This document shows positions 29,556 through 39,957 of a DNA stretch of 64,000 nucleotides, in pieces. Within the stretch, counting starts at the first letter, position 1. Each line of letters opens with the position of its first letter. The position numbers were made by a program, and so were the translations under genes. Source of the stretch: Yoonia maricola (lineage in GTDB: Bacteria; Pseudomonadota; Alphaproteobacteria; Rhodobacterales; Rhodobacteraceae); assembly GCF_002797915.1 (NCBI RefSeq), contig NZ_PGTY01000001.1, positions 1,240,001 through 1,304,000 on the forward strand, written 5' to 3'. The notes below the pieces were generated by a model. The model was not told the origin of the DNA. It worked only from the letters and a program-made list of their open reading frames with translations, and ran no database searches.

Positions 29556-30241
29556 GGGCTGCGTTCTTATCATGCCTGTGCCTTGCGGCGGCGCCCGCTG
29601 CGGCCTGCCGCTTGGCGTTGGTTCTGGCGCTTGACGTGTCATCTTCGGTTGATGCCCGCGAAGACAAGTTGCTGCGTGATGGGCTTGCGGCAGCCTTGCT
29701 TGCACCAGAGGTGGAAGCTGCATTTTTTGTCAGCGCGGATCCCGTCGCGCTCATGGCTTTCGAATGGAGCGGGCGCGGGCATCAGACCGATTTGCTGGAC
29801 TGGGTGCTTATCAATACACCCGCTGATCTGGAGATAGCAGCTGACGGGCTGTCGCGCAGTCAGCGCGGCGCAAGTGGCCAGCCCACGGCAATGGGACACG
29901 CGCTTGGGTATGCGGCAACCAAACTGCAAGATGCGCCAGTCTGCCTGTCTCAGACGATCGATCTGGCCGGTGACGGGATCAACAATGAAAGCTTTGGCCC
30001 CGCCGGTGCCTATGCAACTTTTCCCTTTGAGGGTGTCGTGGTGAATGGGCTTGTCATTGCAAGGGATGACCGCGCCGTACAGGATTATTTTCAGACGCAT
30101 GTGATCCGCGGTCCCACCGCATTTATTGAAGTGGCGCAAGGATTTACCGACTTTGAAAATGCCATGCGACGCAAGCTGCTGCGTGAGGTATTCACGCAGG
30201 TACTTGGCCGCAATACGTCCTTGCAAAGGGTGCCGGGATGA
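29549..30241 (+). CDS. DUF1194 secreted von Willebrand-type protein, copy 1
   Basis: About 230 residues if translation begins at the TTG at 29549, which overlaps the gloA stop; a TTG at 29522 is the alternative and no ATG fits. The N-terminus LVRAAFLSCLCLAAAPAAAC is a signal peptide. The metal-site motif is ALDVSSSVDAREDKLLRDGL, and the protein continues with FEWSGRGHQTDLL, RSQRGASGQPTAMGHAL and VIRGPTAFIEVAQGF. DUF1194 proteins are exported and of unknown role. It is coupled by ATGA to a paralog. Confidence 0.85.
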   Translation: MVRAAFLSCLCLAAAPAAACRLALVLALDVSSSVDAREDKLLRDGLAAALLAPEVEAAFFVSADPVALMAFEWSGRGHQTDLLDWVLINTPADLEIAADGLSRSQRGASGQPTAMGHALGYAATKLQDAPVCLSQTIDLAGDGINNESFGPAGAYATFPFEGVVVNGLVIARDDRAVQDYFQTHVIRGPTAFIEVAQGFTDFENAMRRKLLREVFTQVLGRNTSLQRVPG

Positions 30242-30963
30242 TCCGGCTTTGCCTGTTTATGCTTTTTCTACCGGCGGTGGCGCAGGCTGCGTGCAGGCAG
30301 GCGTTATCATTGGGGCTGGATGTGTCCAGTTCGGTCGACCGCTCAGAATATACCCTGCAATTGGAAGGCGTGATCGCCGCCCTGAACGCGCCCGTCGTCG
30401 TTGACATCCTGTTCCTGCAACCCGATGCACCCGTCCGCATTCAAGTGTTTGAGTGGAGCGGGCCAGTCAATCAAACCGTTATTGTGCCCTGGACGACAAT
30501 CAACGCACCGTCAGACCTCGCCGCGATCACCGCGCGCTTGCGCGCGCATCAGCGCGGGGTGCCGGCACCGACAACCGCGGTCGGCTCGGCTCTTTTGGCG
30601 GGGTTTTCTTACCTTGAGCAACAGTCGGACTGTTGGGTCCGCACGCTGGATTTATCTGGTGACGGCGAAACCAACACCGGCCCCTTGCCTGAGGACATTC
30701 CGGATGCGCAAACCCCGACCGGTGTGACGGTCAACGGGCTTGTTGTGGGCTCTGGTAACTTTTTCGGTGATCGTGTGAGCCGCGATGCCCTTGTTGATCT
30801 AGAAGTTTACTATCGCGAAAACGTCATTCGTGGACCTGTCGCCTTTGTCGAGGTGGCACAAAGCTATGATGATTATGCTGCGACCATGGAACGCAAGCTC
30901 TTGCGCGAGCTTTCTGCCTTGACCGTTGGACAAACTGAGGAAAGGCGTGGACTGGATAGATGA
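30238..30963 (+). CDS. DUF1194 secreted von Willebrand-type protein, copy 2
   Basis: 241 residues with ATG start and signal peptide MIRLCLFMLFLPAVAQA. It parallels copy 1 step by step: GLDVSSSVDRSEY, FEWSGPVNQTVIV, RAHQRGVPAPTTAVGSAL, TLDLSGDGETNTGP, VTVNGLVVG and VIRGPVAFVEVAQSYDDY. The two are tandem paralogs that have clearly diverged. The role is unknown; a paired extracytoplasmic function is inferred from the coupling. Confidence 0.85.
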   Translation: MIRLCLFMLFLPAVAQAACRQALSLGLDVSSSVDRSEYTLQLEGVIAALNAPVVVDILFLQPDAPVRIQVFEWSGPVNQTVIVPWTTINAPSDLAAITARLRAHQRGVPAPTTAVGSALLAGFSYLEQQSDCWVRTLDLSGDGETNTGPLPEDIPDAQTPTGVTVNGLVVGSGNFFGDRVSRDALVDLEVYYRENVIRGPVAFVEVAQSYDDYAATMERKLLRELSALTVGQTEERRGLDR

Positions 30964-31096
30964 TGTGCATTGGCTGTGTGTTTTTTTGAACGGGTCAGCA
31001 GAAAAGAGCTGAAAGCCGTTGTCGGAGTGGCTGTTTCGGTAGGTCCCGGTCGCGTTGCATATTGATCGTTGAAAATCTGAATGCCAGAAAACGAAA

Positions 31097-31124
31097 TGGG
31101 CTGGCACTCCAGCGTACCAGCCCA
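31097..31124. terminator. Possible bidirectional terminator hairpin
   Basis: Arms TGGGCTGG (31097-31104) and CCAGCCCA (31117-31124), each 8 bp, enclose a 12-nt loop between the DUF1194 pair and the convergent MarR gene. It is about 130 bp from the upstream stop and lacks a T run. Confidence 0.35.
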
Positions 31125-31230
31125 ATTAAACCGTTATCCTCGTTACTCACTCTGGTAGTATATGAAAATTTACGCGATATTTTCTACCAGACAACCCAAC
31201 TAAACACAATTTTTCTTACTTTATCGTAAA

Positions 31231-31752
31231 TCAGTAGATGTATCGGATTTGTTCCGTCCAATACCGCTCAACCCGGCGCAGGGCGACGGTGATGTCTTCC
31301 ACACCTTCTTGATCCAGCACACCACGGTCCATTAACCCTTCAGAGTGTGTCCGAAACAATCGCGTTATCAGAACATGAACACCGCGCCCCTTTTCAGTCA
31401 GGCGGACCCGCACAGATCGGCGGTCAATTTCGCTGCGTTCATGGTGCATATAACCGGATTCAACCAGTTTCTTGAGGTTGTAGGACACGTTTGAACCTTG
31501 ATAGTAGCCGCGCGATTTCAGCTCACCGGCCGTGACCTCATTATCGCCGACGTTGAAAAGCAAAAGCGCTTGCACGGCATTAATTTCAAGTAATCCCACG
31601 CGTTCAAATTCGTCCTTAATGACATCAAGCAACAATCGGTGCAGCCGTTCCACCAGATTGAGCGCATCAAGGTAGCTATCCATAAATGCCGCACTGCGTG
31701 CGGGCGACATATCACGACCATCTGGCTGGTCCAGATCCGGGTGAATACTCAT
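31231..31752 (-). CDS. MarR family transcriptional regulator
   Basis: 173 residues. The winged helix is visible as INAVQALLLFNVGDNEVTAGELKSRGYYQGSNVSYNLKKLVESGYM, and the wing HHERSEIDRRSVRVRLTEKG. The YYQGSNVSYNLKKL recognition helix resembles the PetP/LdtR subgroup of alphaproteobacterial MarR proteins, where the ligand and targets vary. It is third in a same-direction series XRE-sdhE-marR. An A/T-rich 80-bp gap precedes it. Confidence 0.88.
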   Translation of the reverse strand: MSIHPDLDQPDGRDMSPARSAAFMDSYLDALNLVERLHRLLLDVIKDEFERVGLLEINAVQALLLFNVGDNEVTAGELKSRGYYQGSNVSYNLKKLVESGYMHHERSEIDRRSVRVRLTEKGRGVHVLITRLFRTHSEGLMDRGVLDQEGVEDITVALRRVERYWTEQIRYIY

Positions 31753-31835
31753 GATTTACTGCTCCATTCTTTGTCTGCGACTTGGAGATAAAGCGAAACA
31801 AAGAAGAATCAGTTAAACGAAACATTTGCGATTAA

Positions 31836-32108
31836 TTATCCCGGTCGCGTGACGCCTTCGGCCCCTCGGGCAATCTGTGTTACAAGGTCCAGATATACCG
31901 CTGGCGTTGAGAACTGCCCGCCAATCCAACCGTAGATATCATGATCATTCTCTGACAGTAGCTGATCATAAAGCAACAAGGCCTGATCCGAGAACTCATC
32001 AAGATGTGCATCCGCAAAGGCCTGCAGGATGACATCCATCTCTTTGATGCCGCGCCGCATGGATCGCATGCGCAGGCGTTTGATCATGATTTCACGGGTC
32101 TCTGTCAT
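31836..32108 (-). CDS. sdhE: FAD assembly factor SdhE
   Basis: 90 residues. RMRSMRRGIKEMDVILQAF contains the conserved RGxxExD motif that binds SdhA, and LLSENDHDIYGWIGG is the second family segment. SdhE promotes covalent flavinylation of succinate dehydrogenase. One base separates it from the XRE gene stop, so they are likely co-translated. Confidence 0.9.
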   Translation of the reverse strand: MTETREIMIKRLRMRSMRRGIKEMDVILQAFADAHLDEFSDQALLLYDQLLSENDHDIYGWIGGQFSTPAVYLDLVTQIARGAEGVTRPG

Positions 32109-32109
32109 C

Positions 32110-34176
<2,067 letters not shown>

Positions 34177-34179
34177 GTC

Positions 34180-34210
34180 AAAAAATGCAGGACAGCGCGT
34201 ATCGCTGTCC
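34180..34210 (-). terminator. Intrinsic terminator of the copper chaperone gene
   Basis: Read on the minus strand, GGACAGCG, a 5-nt loop and CGCTGTCC are followed a few bases later by six T (34185-34180). The stem lies 25 bp after the PCu(A)C stop. On the plus strand the stem would also end the 33778 gene but lacks a T run. Confidence 0.75.
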
Positions 34211-34235
34211 GGCCCGTTTCACATCTTAGGTATAC

Positions 34236-34733
34236 CTAGTGATTGCTGTGGTCCATCTCGCTATGGTCCATACCACCATGGCCCTCCATCGTGCGCTTTT
34301 CCACATTGAAAGTCACATCAAGGCGGCCTGCATTTTCGAAGATCAATGTTGCAGGCACTTCCTCGTCCACTTCAAACGGATCACCGCCAAGACCCATGAA
34401 CATCACATGCAAGCCACCCGGCTGCAGCGTGATGCTTTCACCTGCGGGAACGACAATGCCGTCTTCCAATTGCATCATGCGGGCAACGTCACCATCCATC
34501 TCTGTGGTGTGGATTTCGACACGGGGGAAGTCAGCCTCAACCGCCACAAGGCGATCATCCGTGCCGCCCGCGTTGGTGATGGTCATAAAGCCACCCGCCG
34601 TCTGTGCGGTCTGGGCGGTTTCAAAAGCCATAGGATGATCGACGACAAGATCGCCAACTTTGTATTCATGCGCGCTTGCGGTACTTGCAAAGGCGCAAAG
34701 GGCAGCAATGGCTGCGTAAGACATCGGTTTCAT
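34236..34733 (-). CDS. Periplasmic copper chaperone PCu(A)C
   Basis: 165 residues from ATG 34733 with signal peptide ending ...FASTASA. The copper ligands are in the expected spacing: H75 (VEIHTTEM), M86/M87 (ARMMQLE), H109 and M111 (GGLHVMFMGL). An extra C-terminal tail GHGGMDHSEMDHSNH is rich in His and Met and could bind more copper. PCu(A)C delivers Cu(I) to the CuA centre of cytochrome c oxidase. It follows the 34797 gene in the same direction. Confidence 0.92.
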   Translation of the reverse strand: MKPMSYAAIAALCAFASTASAHEYKVGDLVVDHPMAFETAQTAQTAGGFMTITNAGGTDDRLVAVEADFPRVEIHTTEMDGDVARMMQLEDGIVVPAGESITLQPGGLHVMFMGLGGDPFEVDEEVPATLIFENAGRLDVTFNVEKRTMEGHGGMDHSEMDHSNH

Positions 34734-34796
34734 ATTCGGTCTCCGGTGTGGGCCACTTCGGGCCACAGGTGTTTGATCAATTCAGGTTGGAAAGGA

Positions 34797-35159
34797 TCAA
34801 ACCACCGGGGGTGCGCGAACCGGGCAAGACAGGTTGATGACTTGGGCAGTGGGGGCGACAGCCGCGATGATCTGTCCTTGCAAAAGGCTGGCATTAATCG
34901 CCGGCAGACCAGCAGTTCCACTGACTGGTACCACGGCCCCATCCATCAGACGGCAAGCGTCACAGGTGTCATAGCCACCAGCACCAAATCCGCCCTGACC
35001 ACAAAGATCATCAAGTGCACCACCGGCTGCAACATAGGCCAGCAGGCTTTCGTCAGCCTCTGAGGCTGCAACGCGATGCCCAAAGCCTGATCCCGTCATC
35101 GCAACAGCGATGGCCAGAATGACAAAAAGACGCGCGAATGGAATGATCAGACGGTGCAT
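34797..35159 (-). CDS. Small exported protein next to copper chaperone
   Basis: 120 residues. The signal peptide is MHRLIIPFARLFVILAIAVAMTGSG. The mature part carries three potential metal or disulfide Cys in LDDLCGQGG and YDTCDACRLMD, the latter like the CxxC seen in DUF2946-type proteins that accompany copper genes. It lies 63 bp upstream of PCu(A)C. A role in copper handling is inferred from motif and position. Confidence 0.65.
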   Translation of the reverse strand: MHRLIIPFARLFVILAIAVAMTGSGFGHRVAASEADESLLAYVAAGGALDDLCGQGGFGAGGYDTCDACRLMDGAVVPVSGTAGLPAINASLLQGQIIAAVAPTAQVINLSCPVRAPPVV

Positions 35160-35231
35160 AACAACTTTGATATAGACCGCGTGCCTGACCCGCGCCAGAC
35201 CCGAAATGCGTGGCTGTCTGTCAGCTGCGCC

Positions 35232-35972
35232 CTAACAAGGCACCATGCGTGGCTCGGGCCTGTCAACGCGGCACAGATCGCAAATACGCACCGCCTCTGT
35301 AATACCCATCAAGGCCAGTTGCTGAAAGCTTGGCAAAGCAAAGGGGTCGGCGGTGCTGTAATCAACCTGATACCCAAGATCTTCGAACGACGCGATGGAC
35401 ATCCGGCTGAGCGGGCGATCCGCGCCGGACAAAAAGCCTGTCAGCAGCTCATCCCCGAAAATCAGCTCGCGCCAATGCCCCTCGCGTGTCCCTTCCCCAC
35501 CGGTATTGGCAATCGGCACAAAGGGGCCGTCATCAGACATCAATGCCTCAAATTCACGCGCAGCGGCAGGGCCAGTAAAGCGTGGGTCGTTTGTACCACT
35601 GGCCGCGATCAACCCGTTCATCGTCCACAAAGTGCCGAAGCCCAGAACATGCGCCATCTCGTGTAGGATTACATCGGCAAAGCTACCCTCGGCCTCCAGC
35701 TTGGATATGTCTGCGTCATCAAACTGCATGATCCCAGTGACAGGCAATCCGGTGTCTTCGCGCAGTGCTGTTGGCCCTGCTTGGCCAAGAACACCAGCGG
35801 GTCCATCAATCGTTTCGATACTCGCTTCGATCAACAGTCCGGTTAATGTTTCGCCATCAACATCCAAAGGATCAAAGGCAGTGTTCAACACATTATCCCA
35901 GCGCCGGGCTGAGGTCTCAAACACCTCACGACGCGCGGCGGACATATCGCCGGTGAATTCAAGCGTTATCAT
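35232..35972 (-). CDS. Leishmanolysin-like (M8 family) zinc metallopeptidase
   Basis: 246 residues. The zinc site HEMAHVLGF (H104, E105, H108, G111) is followed by GHWRELIFGDELLTG, whose H166 fits the distant third ligand of M8 enzymes. A Met turn lies in LSRMSIASFEDLGY. All key residues are present, so it is probably active. There is no signal peptide at this ATG, unusual for the family. The short Cys pair ICDLC ends the protein. Confidence 0.8.
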   Translation of the reverse strand: MITLEFTGDMSAARREVFETSARRWDNVLNTAFDPLDVDGETLTGLLIEASIETIDGPAGVLGQAGPTALREDTGLPVTGIMQFDDADISKLEAEGSFADVILHEMAHVLGFGTLWTMNGLIAASGTNDPRFTGPAAAREFEALMSDDGPFVPIANTGGEGTREGHWRELIFGDELLTGFLSGADRPLSRMSIASFEDLGYQVDYSTADPFALPSFQQLALMGITEAVRICDLCRVDRPEPRMVPC

Positions 35973-36069
35973 GCTCTTTCTCCTTTGACTACAAGACTAG
36001 ATGCAACGTGGCCCCAGTCACACCTATCCAATGCCGGTCGCCCGCATCGTGCAAGATATTGCCGGAAAG

Positions 36070-37017
36070 CTAGACTGCCTGCGGCAAGGGCCTGCCTTCA
36101 TCCCAAGCAATAATGTTGTCCAGCGCCATCTGGCCCATGGCAACACGCACCTCTAACGCGGCAGTGCCCAGATGGGGCAAAAGAACGACGTTTTCCATGG
36201 CGCGAAAGGCGTCTGGTACGATGGGTTCCTTGGCAAACACATCAAGGCCCGCACCAGCAATCTGGCCAGACTGCAAGGCAGCGATCAGCGCATCCTCATC
36301 CACCACGTCACCACGCGCGATATTAACGAAAATACCTGTGGGCTTCATGGCGGCAAAAGCATCGGCGTTGATCAGATGCGTATTGGCAGCACCGCCGGGC
36401 ACAGTGACAACAATAATATCGCAGGCGCCCATAAGCTCCGCCATGGTGTCGACCTGCTCTGCCGGGAAATCCACCTTCTTTTGCGAGCGGTTGAAATACT
36501 TCACCGGCATCTCAAACCCAAAGTGGCAACGGCGTGCAACCGCCTGCCCGATCCGGCCCATGCCGACGATACCGACGGTCTTGCCTGTCACATGGGTGCC
36601 CAGCATGGCGGTCGGTCCCCAACCGCCCCATCTGTCAGCACGCACGAGGCGCTCCCCCTCACCAGTGCGGCGGCAAGTGGACAGGATCAGGGTCAAACCA
36701 ATATCGGCGGTCGCATCGGTGACGACATCCGGGGTGTTTGAAACAGCGATGCCCGCTTTGGCTGCCGCATCGACATCGATATGGTTATAGCCGACACCAA
36801 AATTGGCCAGTACGCCACAACGCGTTTCACCGGTAAAGGCCTCGGCCCCGAATTGATCACCCAAAGTGGGCAGGATCGCGTCATAATCGCGCAAGGCAGC
36901 CGCAGCTTCTGCCACGGTCAACCCCACGGCGGTGTCGCGCACGGTTACGTCATAACGCGCATGTGCCACGTCCAAATTAGCATCGGGCAGAACCCGCGTG
37001 ATCAACAGCTTTTTCAA
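36070..37017 (-). CDS. D-2-hydroxyacid dehydrogenase (glyoxylate/hydroxypyruvate reductase type)
   Basis: 315 residues. The NAD(P) motif is GKTVGIVGMGRIGQAVARRC. The catalytic Arg lies in NIARGDVVDEDAL, the Glu in AGLDVFAKEP and the His in VVLLPHLGTAALEVR, so the triad is complete. The VLANFGVGYNHIDV stretch is typical of the glyoxylate reductase subgroup. The substrate remains inferred. Its start overlaps the csaA stop by 4 bp, making it last in proC-csaA-dehydrogenase. Confidence 0.88.
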   Translation of the reverse strand: MKKLLITRVLPDANLDVAHARYDVTVRDTAVGLTVAEAAAALRDYDAILPTLGDQFGAEAFTGETRCGVLANFGVGYNHIDVDAAAKAGIAVSNTPDVVTDATADIGLTLILSTCRRTGEGERLVRADRWGGWGPTAMLGTHVTGKTVGIVGMGRIGQAVARRCHFGFEMPVKYFNRSQKKVDFPAEQVDTMAELMGACDIIVVTVPGGAANTHLINADAFAAMKPTGIFVNIARGDVVDEDALIAALQSGQIAGAGLDVFAKEPIVPDAFRAMENVVLLPHLGTAALEVRVAMGQMALDNIIAWDEGRPLPQAV

Positions 37018-37352
37018 TGCAAACGTCCTCCAACAGGCACTGGCTGGTCGGGTCCAACCAAAACAACCTCGCCATTTTCATCTGGCATGCCAAGGACCAG
37101 TACCTCGGACATGAACTTGCCGATCTGGCGGGGCGGAAAGTTGACCACAGCCATCACCTGACGCCCCACAAGAGTTTCCGGCCGATAGTACGCCGTAATC
37201 TGCGCCGAGGTTTTCTTTTCGCCAATGTCATCGCCAAAATCGATCCATAGCTTGATCGCTGGCTTGCGCGCCTCTGGATAGGGTTCAGCGCGCAACACCG
37301 TGCCGACCCGGACGTCCACCTTCAGAAAATCATCAAAGCTGATCTCACTCAT
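37014..37352 (-). CDS. csaA: tRNA-binding protein CsaA
   Basis: 112 residues from ATG 37352 (MSEISFDDFLKVDVRVGTV); the earlier start at 37424 lies inside proC and adds an unrelated segment. The EMAP/tRNA-binding fold is seen in VDVRVGTVLRAEPYPEARKPAIKLWIDFG and SEVLVLGMPDENGEVVLV. CsaA has been linked to chaperone activity and tRNA binding. It overlaps both neighbours (8 bp with proC, 4 bp with the dehydrogenase). Confidence 0.92.
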   Translation of the reverse strand: MSEISFDDFLKVDVRVGTVLRAEPYPEARKPAIKLWIDFGDDIGEKKTSAQITAYYRPETLVGRQVMAVVNFPPRQIGKFMSEVLVLGMPDENGEVVLVGPDQPVPVGGRLH

Positions 37353-38160
37353 TGGCCAACTCACGCGACCGATCTGCCGCAGCGGCGACCGCACGGCGCA
37401 ACAGCGGTGGAAACCCGGTTTCAAAGTCCATCAAGACCTCAAGTGCGGCCTGCGTTGTGCCATTGGGCGAGGTCACATTGGCGCGCAATTGAGCAGGGTT
37501 CACATCCTCATGTTGCGCCAGTTCGCCTGCACCTGCGACTGTCGTTTTCGCCAGTTGCATGGCAAGATCAGCAGGCAGTCCCTCGGCCATGCCCGCCGCC
37601 GCAAGCGTTTCGATCAGGTGAAACACATAAGCCGGACCAGAGCCGGAAACAGCCGTGACCACATCCATCTGATCTTCACTGTCCAGACGGGCAACATCCC
37701 CCACAGAAAGCAACAGCGCTTCAGCCAGATTCATTTGATCAGCGCTGACAACATCATTTCCGATCATTGCCGTCACCCCACGGCCAATGGCGGCAGGGGT
37801 ATTCGGCATGGCACGCACAATGGGGGTCTTTTCACCAAAAGCGTCCGCAAAAGTTGCAATCGGTGTACCCGCGGCAATTGAAATCACAAGTGTTTTGCCA
37901 TCACCCAGTGCCTTCACGTCGGGCAAAGCATCTTGCATCATCTGAGGCTTGACCGCGACAATCAAAACAGCAGGGTTTTTGGGCAGCTTGCCACCAATCT
38001 GCACACCTTGCTCTTTCAGCCAGGCCGAGGGCTTGGGGTCAATCACCAAAACGGACAAGGGCGGCAAGCCTGTTCGCAGCCACCCTCCCAGCATGGCAGA
38101 GCCCATTTTGCCACATCCCAGCAAAACCAATCCACGTTCTGCAACATCGGTCATATTCAT
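37345..38160 (-). CDS. proC: Pyrroline-5-carboxylate reductase
   Basis: 271 residues. The Rossmann motif is VLLGCGKMGSAMLGGWL. Other family segments are VKPQMMQDALPD, VRAMPNTPAAIGRGVTAM and VTAVSGSGPAYVFHLIETLA. It catalyses the last step of proline synthesis. First gene of a three-gene operon with overlapping reading frames. Confidence 0.95.
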   Translation of the reverse strand: MNMTDVAERGLVLLGCGKMGSAMLGGWLRTGLPPLSVLVIDPKPSAWLKEQGVQIGGKLPKNPAVLIVAVKPQMMQDALPDVKALGDGKTLVISIAAGTPIATFADAFGEKTPIVRAMPNTPAAIGRGVTAMIGNDVVSADQMNLAEALLLSVGDVARLDSEDQMDVVTAVSGSGPAYVFHLIETLAAAGMAEGLPADLAMQLAKTTVAGAGELAQHEDVNPAQLRANVTSPNGTTQAALEVLMDFETGFPPLLRRAVAAAADRSRELANE

Positions 38161-38490
38161 GAAAACTCACCTCTTGAAACTCAGGAAAGGGTATCGAAAC
38201 GGCTGACCAGTTGGAAGATACGTTTTGCTGGATACAGGCCGAAACTGGTTAAAAGCCGCATCTGTATGCAGACAGATTAGCGGCAGCGGATACTGCCTGA
38301 CGTTGAGTTAAGCAAAAGTCAATAAATTGACAAATTTTGAACATGATTGACGCCGGTCACCCGTCATAAACCGATCAGGAAATCTGTTATGATTCCCTGT
38401 TTATTCCAGTTTTTTCATCCCACTAGACATAAAGCATGACACCCACGCCCACGCAGAAGGGTTGCTTGCATGCATACCAGAGGAACTCAG
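38161..38490. other. AT-rich divergent intergenic region
   Basis: 330 bp between divergent proC and the PilJ-domain gene. It is AT-rich with several TTGAC-like and TATGAT-like words near 38320-38400, but no pair with proper spacing stood out. The plus-strand gene has an AGAGGAAC ribosome site at about 38479. No RNA or further gene is seen. Confidence 0.4.
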
Positions 38491-39408
38491 ATGAACCACT
38501 CTCTTCGTCTCAGCACCGGGCTTATCGCGGCCCTCTTTGCGGCACCAATCACGTCAGCCTACGCAGACGATACGCGCGTGATCCCCTTTTCACCAACGCA
38601 AGAGGAAAATGCCGCGGAACGCATCAACTTCTCTGGTATGTTGCGCATGCTGTCACAGCGCATCCCGGCAGCGGCATGTCACGTAGATCGCGGCATCGAA
38701 ATAGCGACGGCAAATGCACTTCTGGAAGAGGCGACGACGACCTTCGAACAAATCCTCGCGGCACTTGAATTTGGTGATGCAGATTTGAACATCAACGCGG
38801 CAGAAACCCGGCGCAAATCGCTCGTGCGCATTCATGAGCTGCGCCAGAAGTGGGATCCTTTCAAAGCCGCTGCAGACGCCGTGAGTGCTGGAACCGCGAC
38901 AGAAGCCGACATCAACTATCTACTGACCGAAAACATGGCGCTTCTGGCGGCGGCACAGCTATTGGTTGAAGAGCTTGTCAAACAATACGCAAACCCAAAT
39001 GCAGCCACACAGGCCAGCTTGATGATGGTCGATATCTCCGACCGTCAGCGGACGCTGACGCAACAGATGTCTAAAGATACCTGCATCGTCGGCAGTGTGT
39101 ACGAAACGCCTGATACTCTGACGACACTTGAAGACACAGCAACTCTCTTTGAAACGTCGTTGGAAGCCTTGCGCTTTGGCATGCCCGCCGTCGGCATCGG
39201 GTCACCGCCAACGCCAGAAATTGAGGACGGCCTCGAGACCGTTCTAAACGATTGGACCAACGTCAAACCACTGATCACGGAGGTCCTTGATGGCGGTACT
39301 CTCACCACCCAAGAACAGACGATCACGTTTACCTCACTCAATGCGACGATGGCCGATATGAATGCAGTTGTCGCGTTATACGCCGGCACGGCGCGGCCAA
39401 ATTCCTAA
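38491..39408 (+). CDS. Periplasmic protein with two PilJ-type sensor domains
   Basis: 305 residues from ATG 38491, with an AGAGGAACTCAG ribosome site. The signal peptide is NHSLRLSTGLIAALFAAPITSAYA. Two PilJ-type modules are seen: NFSGMLRMLSQRIPAAACHVDRG (first) and MVDISDRQRTLTQQMSKDTCIV (second), each with the arginine-rich helix and one Cys. In full-length receptors this domain is followed by HAMP and signalling domains; here nothing follows. It is therefore a free periplasmic sensor module. Confidence 0.85.
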   Translation: MNHSLRLSTGLIAALFAAPITSAYADDTRVIPFSPTQEENAAERINFSGMLRMLSQRIPAAACHVDRGIEIATANALLEEATTTFEQILAALEFGDADLNINAAETRRKSLVRIHELRQKWDPFKAAADAVSAGTATEADINYLLTENMALLAAAQLLVEELVKQYANPNAATQASLMMVDISDRQRTLTQQMSKDTCIVGSVYETPDTLTTLEDTATLFETSLEALRFGMPAVGIGSPPTPEIEDGLETVLNDWTNVKPLITEVLDGGTLTTQEQTITFTSLNATMADMNAVVALYAGTARPNS

Positions 39409-39436
39409 AACGCGGGCATTGCTTTTGCAAAAAACC

Positions 39437-39471
39437 AATAGAAAGAAACGCAGGCCGCAATGTGGCCTGCG
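39437..39471 (-). terminator. Intrinsic terminator after the VOC gene
   Basis: Arms CGCAGGCC (39449-39456) and GGCCTGCG (39464-39471) give an 8-bp stem, extendable by a G-U and a C-G pair. On the minus strand it is followed by TTTCTTTCTATTGG. It lies 42 bp downstream of the stop at 39514 and also faces the plus-strand PilJ gene. Confidence 0.7.
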
Positions 39472-39513
39472 CCATCAGTCTCTTTGGGCAATCAGACATA
39501 TGGGTCTTAGTGG

Positions 39514-39909
39514 CTAGGTCGGTTTCTGGATTGGTGATGCGATTTCAACGATACACCCGTCCAGATCACGCACATAGGATACGGACTGGCCCCAGGGCTT
39601 CAGACTTGGGGCGCTGACGGGACGACAACCGTTGGACAACGCACGATCATAGGCCGCTGCAACGTCATCGGTGACAAAGCAAATCTCCCATCCAGCCGCA
39701 GGTCCTTTGGGGTCATTTGGCAAAATCGCCAGCCCGTTCATTTCAGCCGCCTCATTGCCCGCAAAGGCAAGAACGGTTTCACCGGTCTCCATCTCTCCAT
39801 ATAGATTGCTTTCATGGATGAAGCGCTGTTGCAGACCAAAGGCGGCTTCATAAAAGGCAATCGTTTTAGGAACATCCGCGACGTATATGATTGTGTATCC
39901 AAGTTTCAT
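39514..39909 (-). CDS. VOC-family (glyoxalase-like) protein
   Basis: 131 residues with two beta-alpha-beta modules: YTIIYVADVPKTIAFYEAAFG and GWEICFVTDDVAAAYDRALSNG. YVRDLDGCIVEIASP ends the fold, with Glu in the usual metal-ligand place. His in the N-terminal module is not obvious. The substrate is unknown; related proteins act in resistance or ring cleavage. Confidence 0.85.
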   Translation of the reverse strand: MKLGYTIIYVADVPKTIAFYEAAFGLQQRFIHESNLYGEMETGETVLAFAGNEAAEMNGLAILPNDPKGPAAGWEICFVTDDVAAAYDRALSNGCRPVSAPSLKPWGQSVSYVRDLDGCIVEIASPIQKPT

Positions 39910-39957
39910 GGCTGTTGTTTACACCAGAACCCACCAGCAATCTTGAACAAATCGGAC

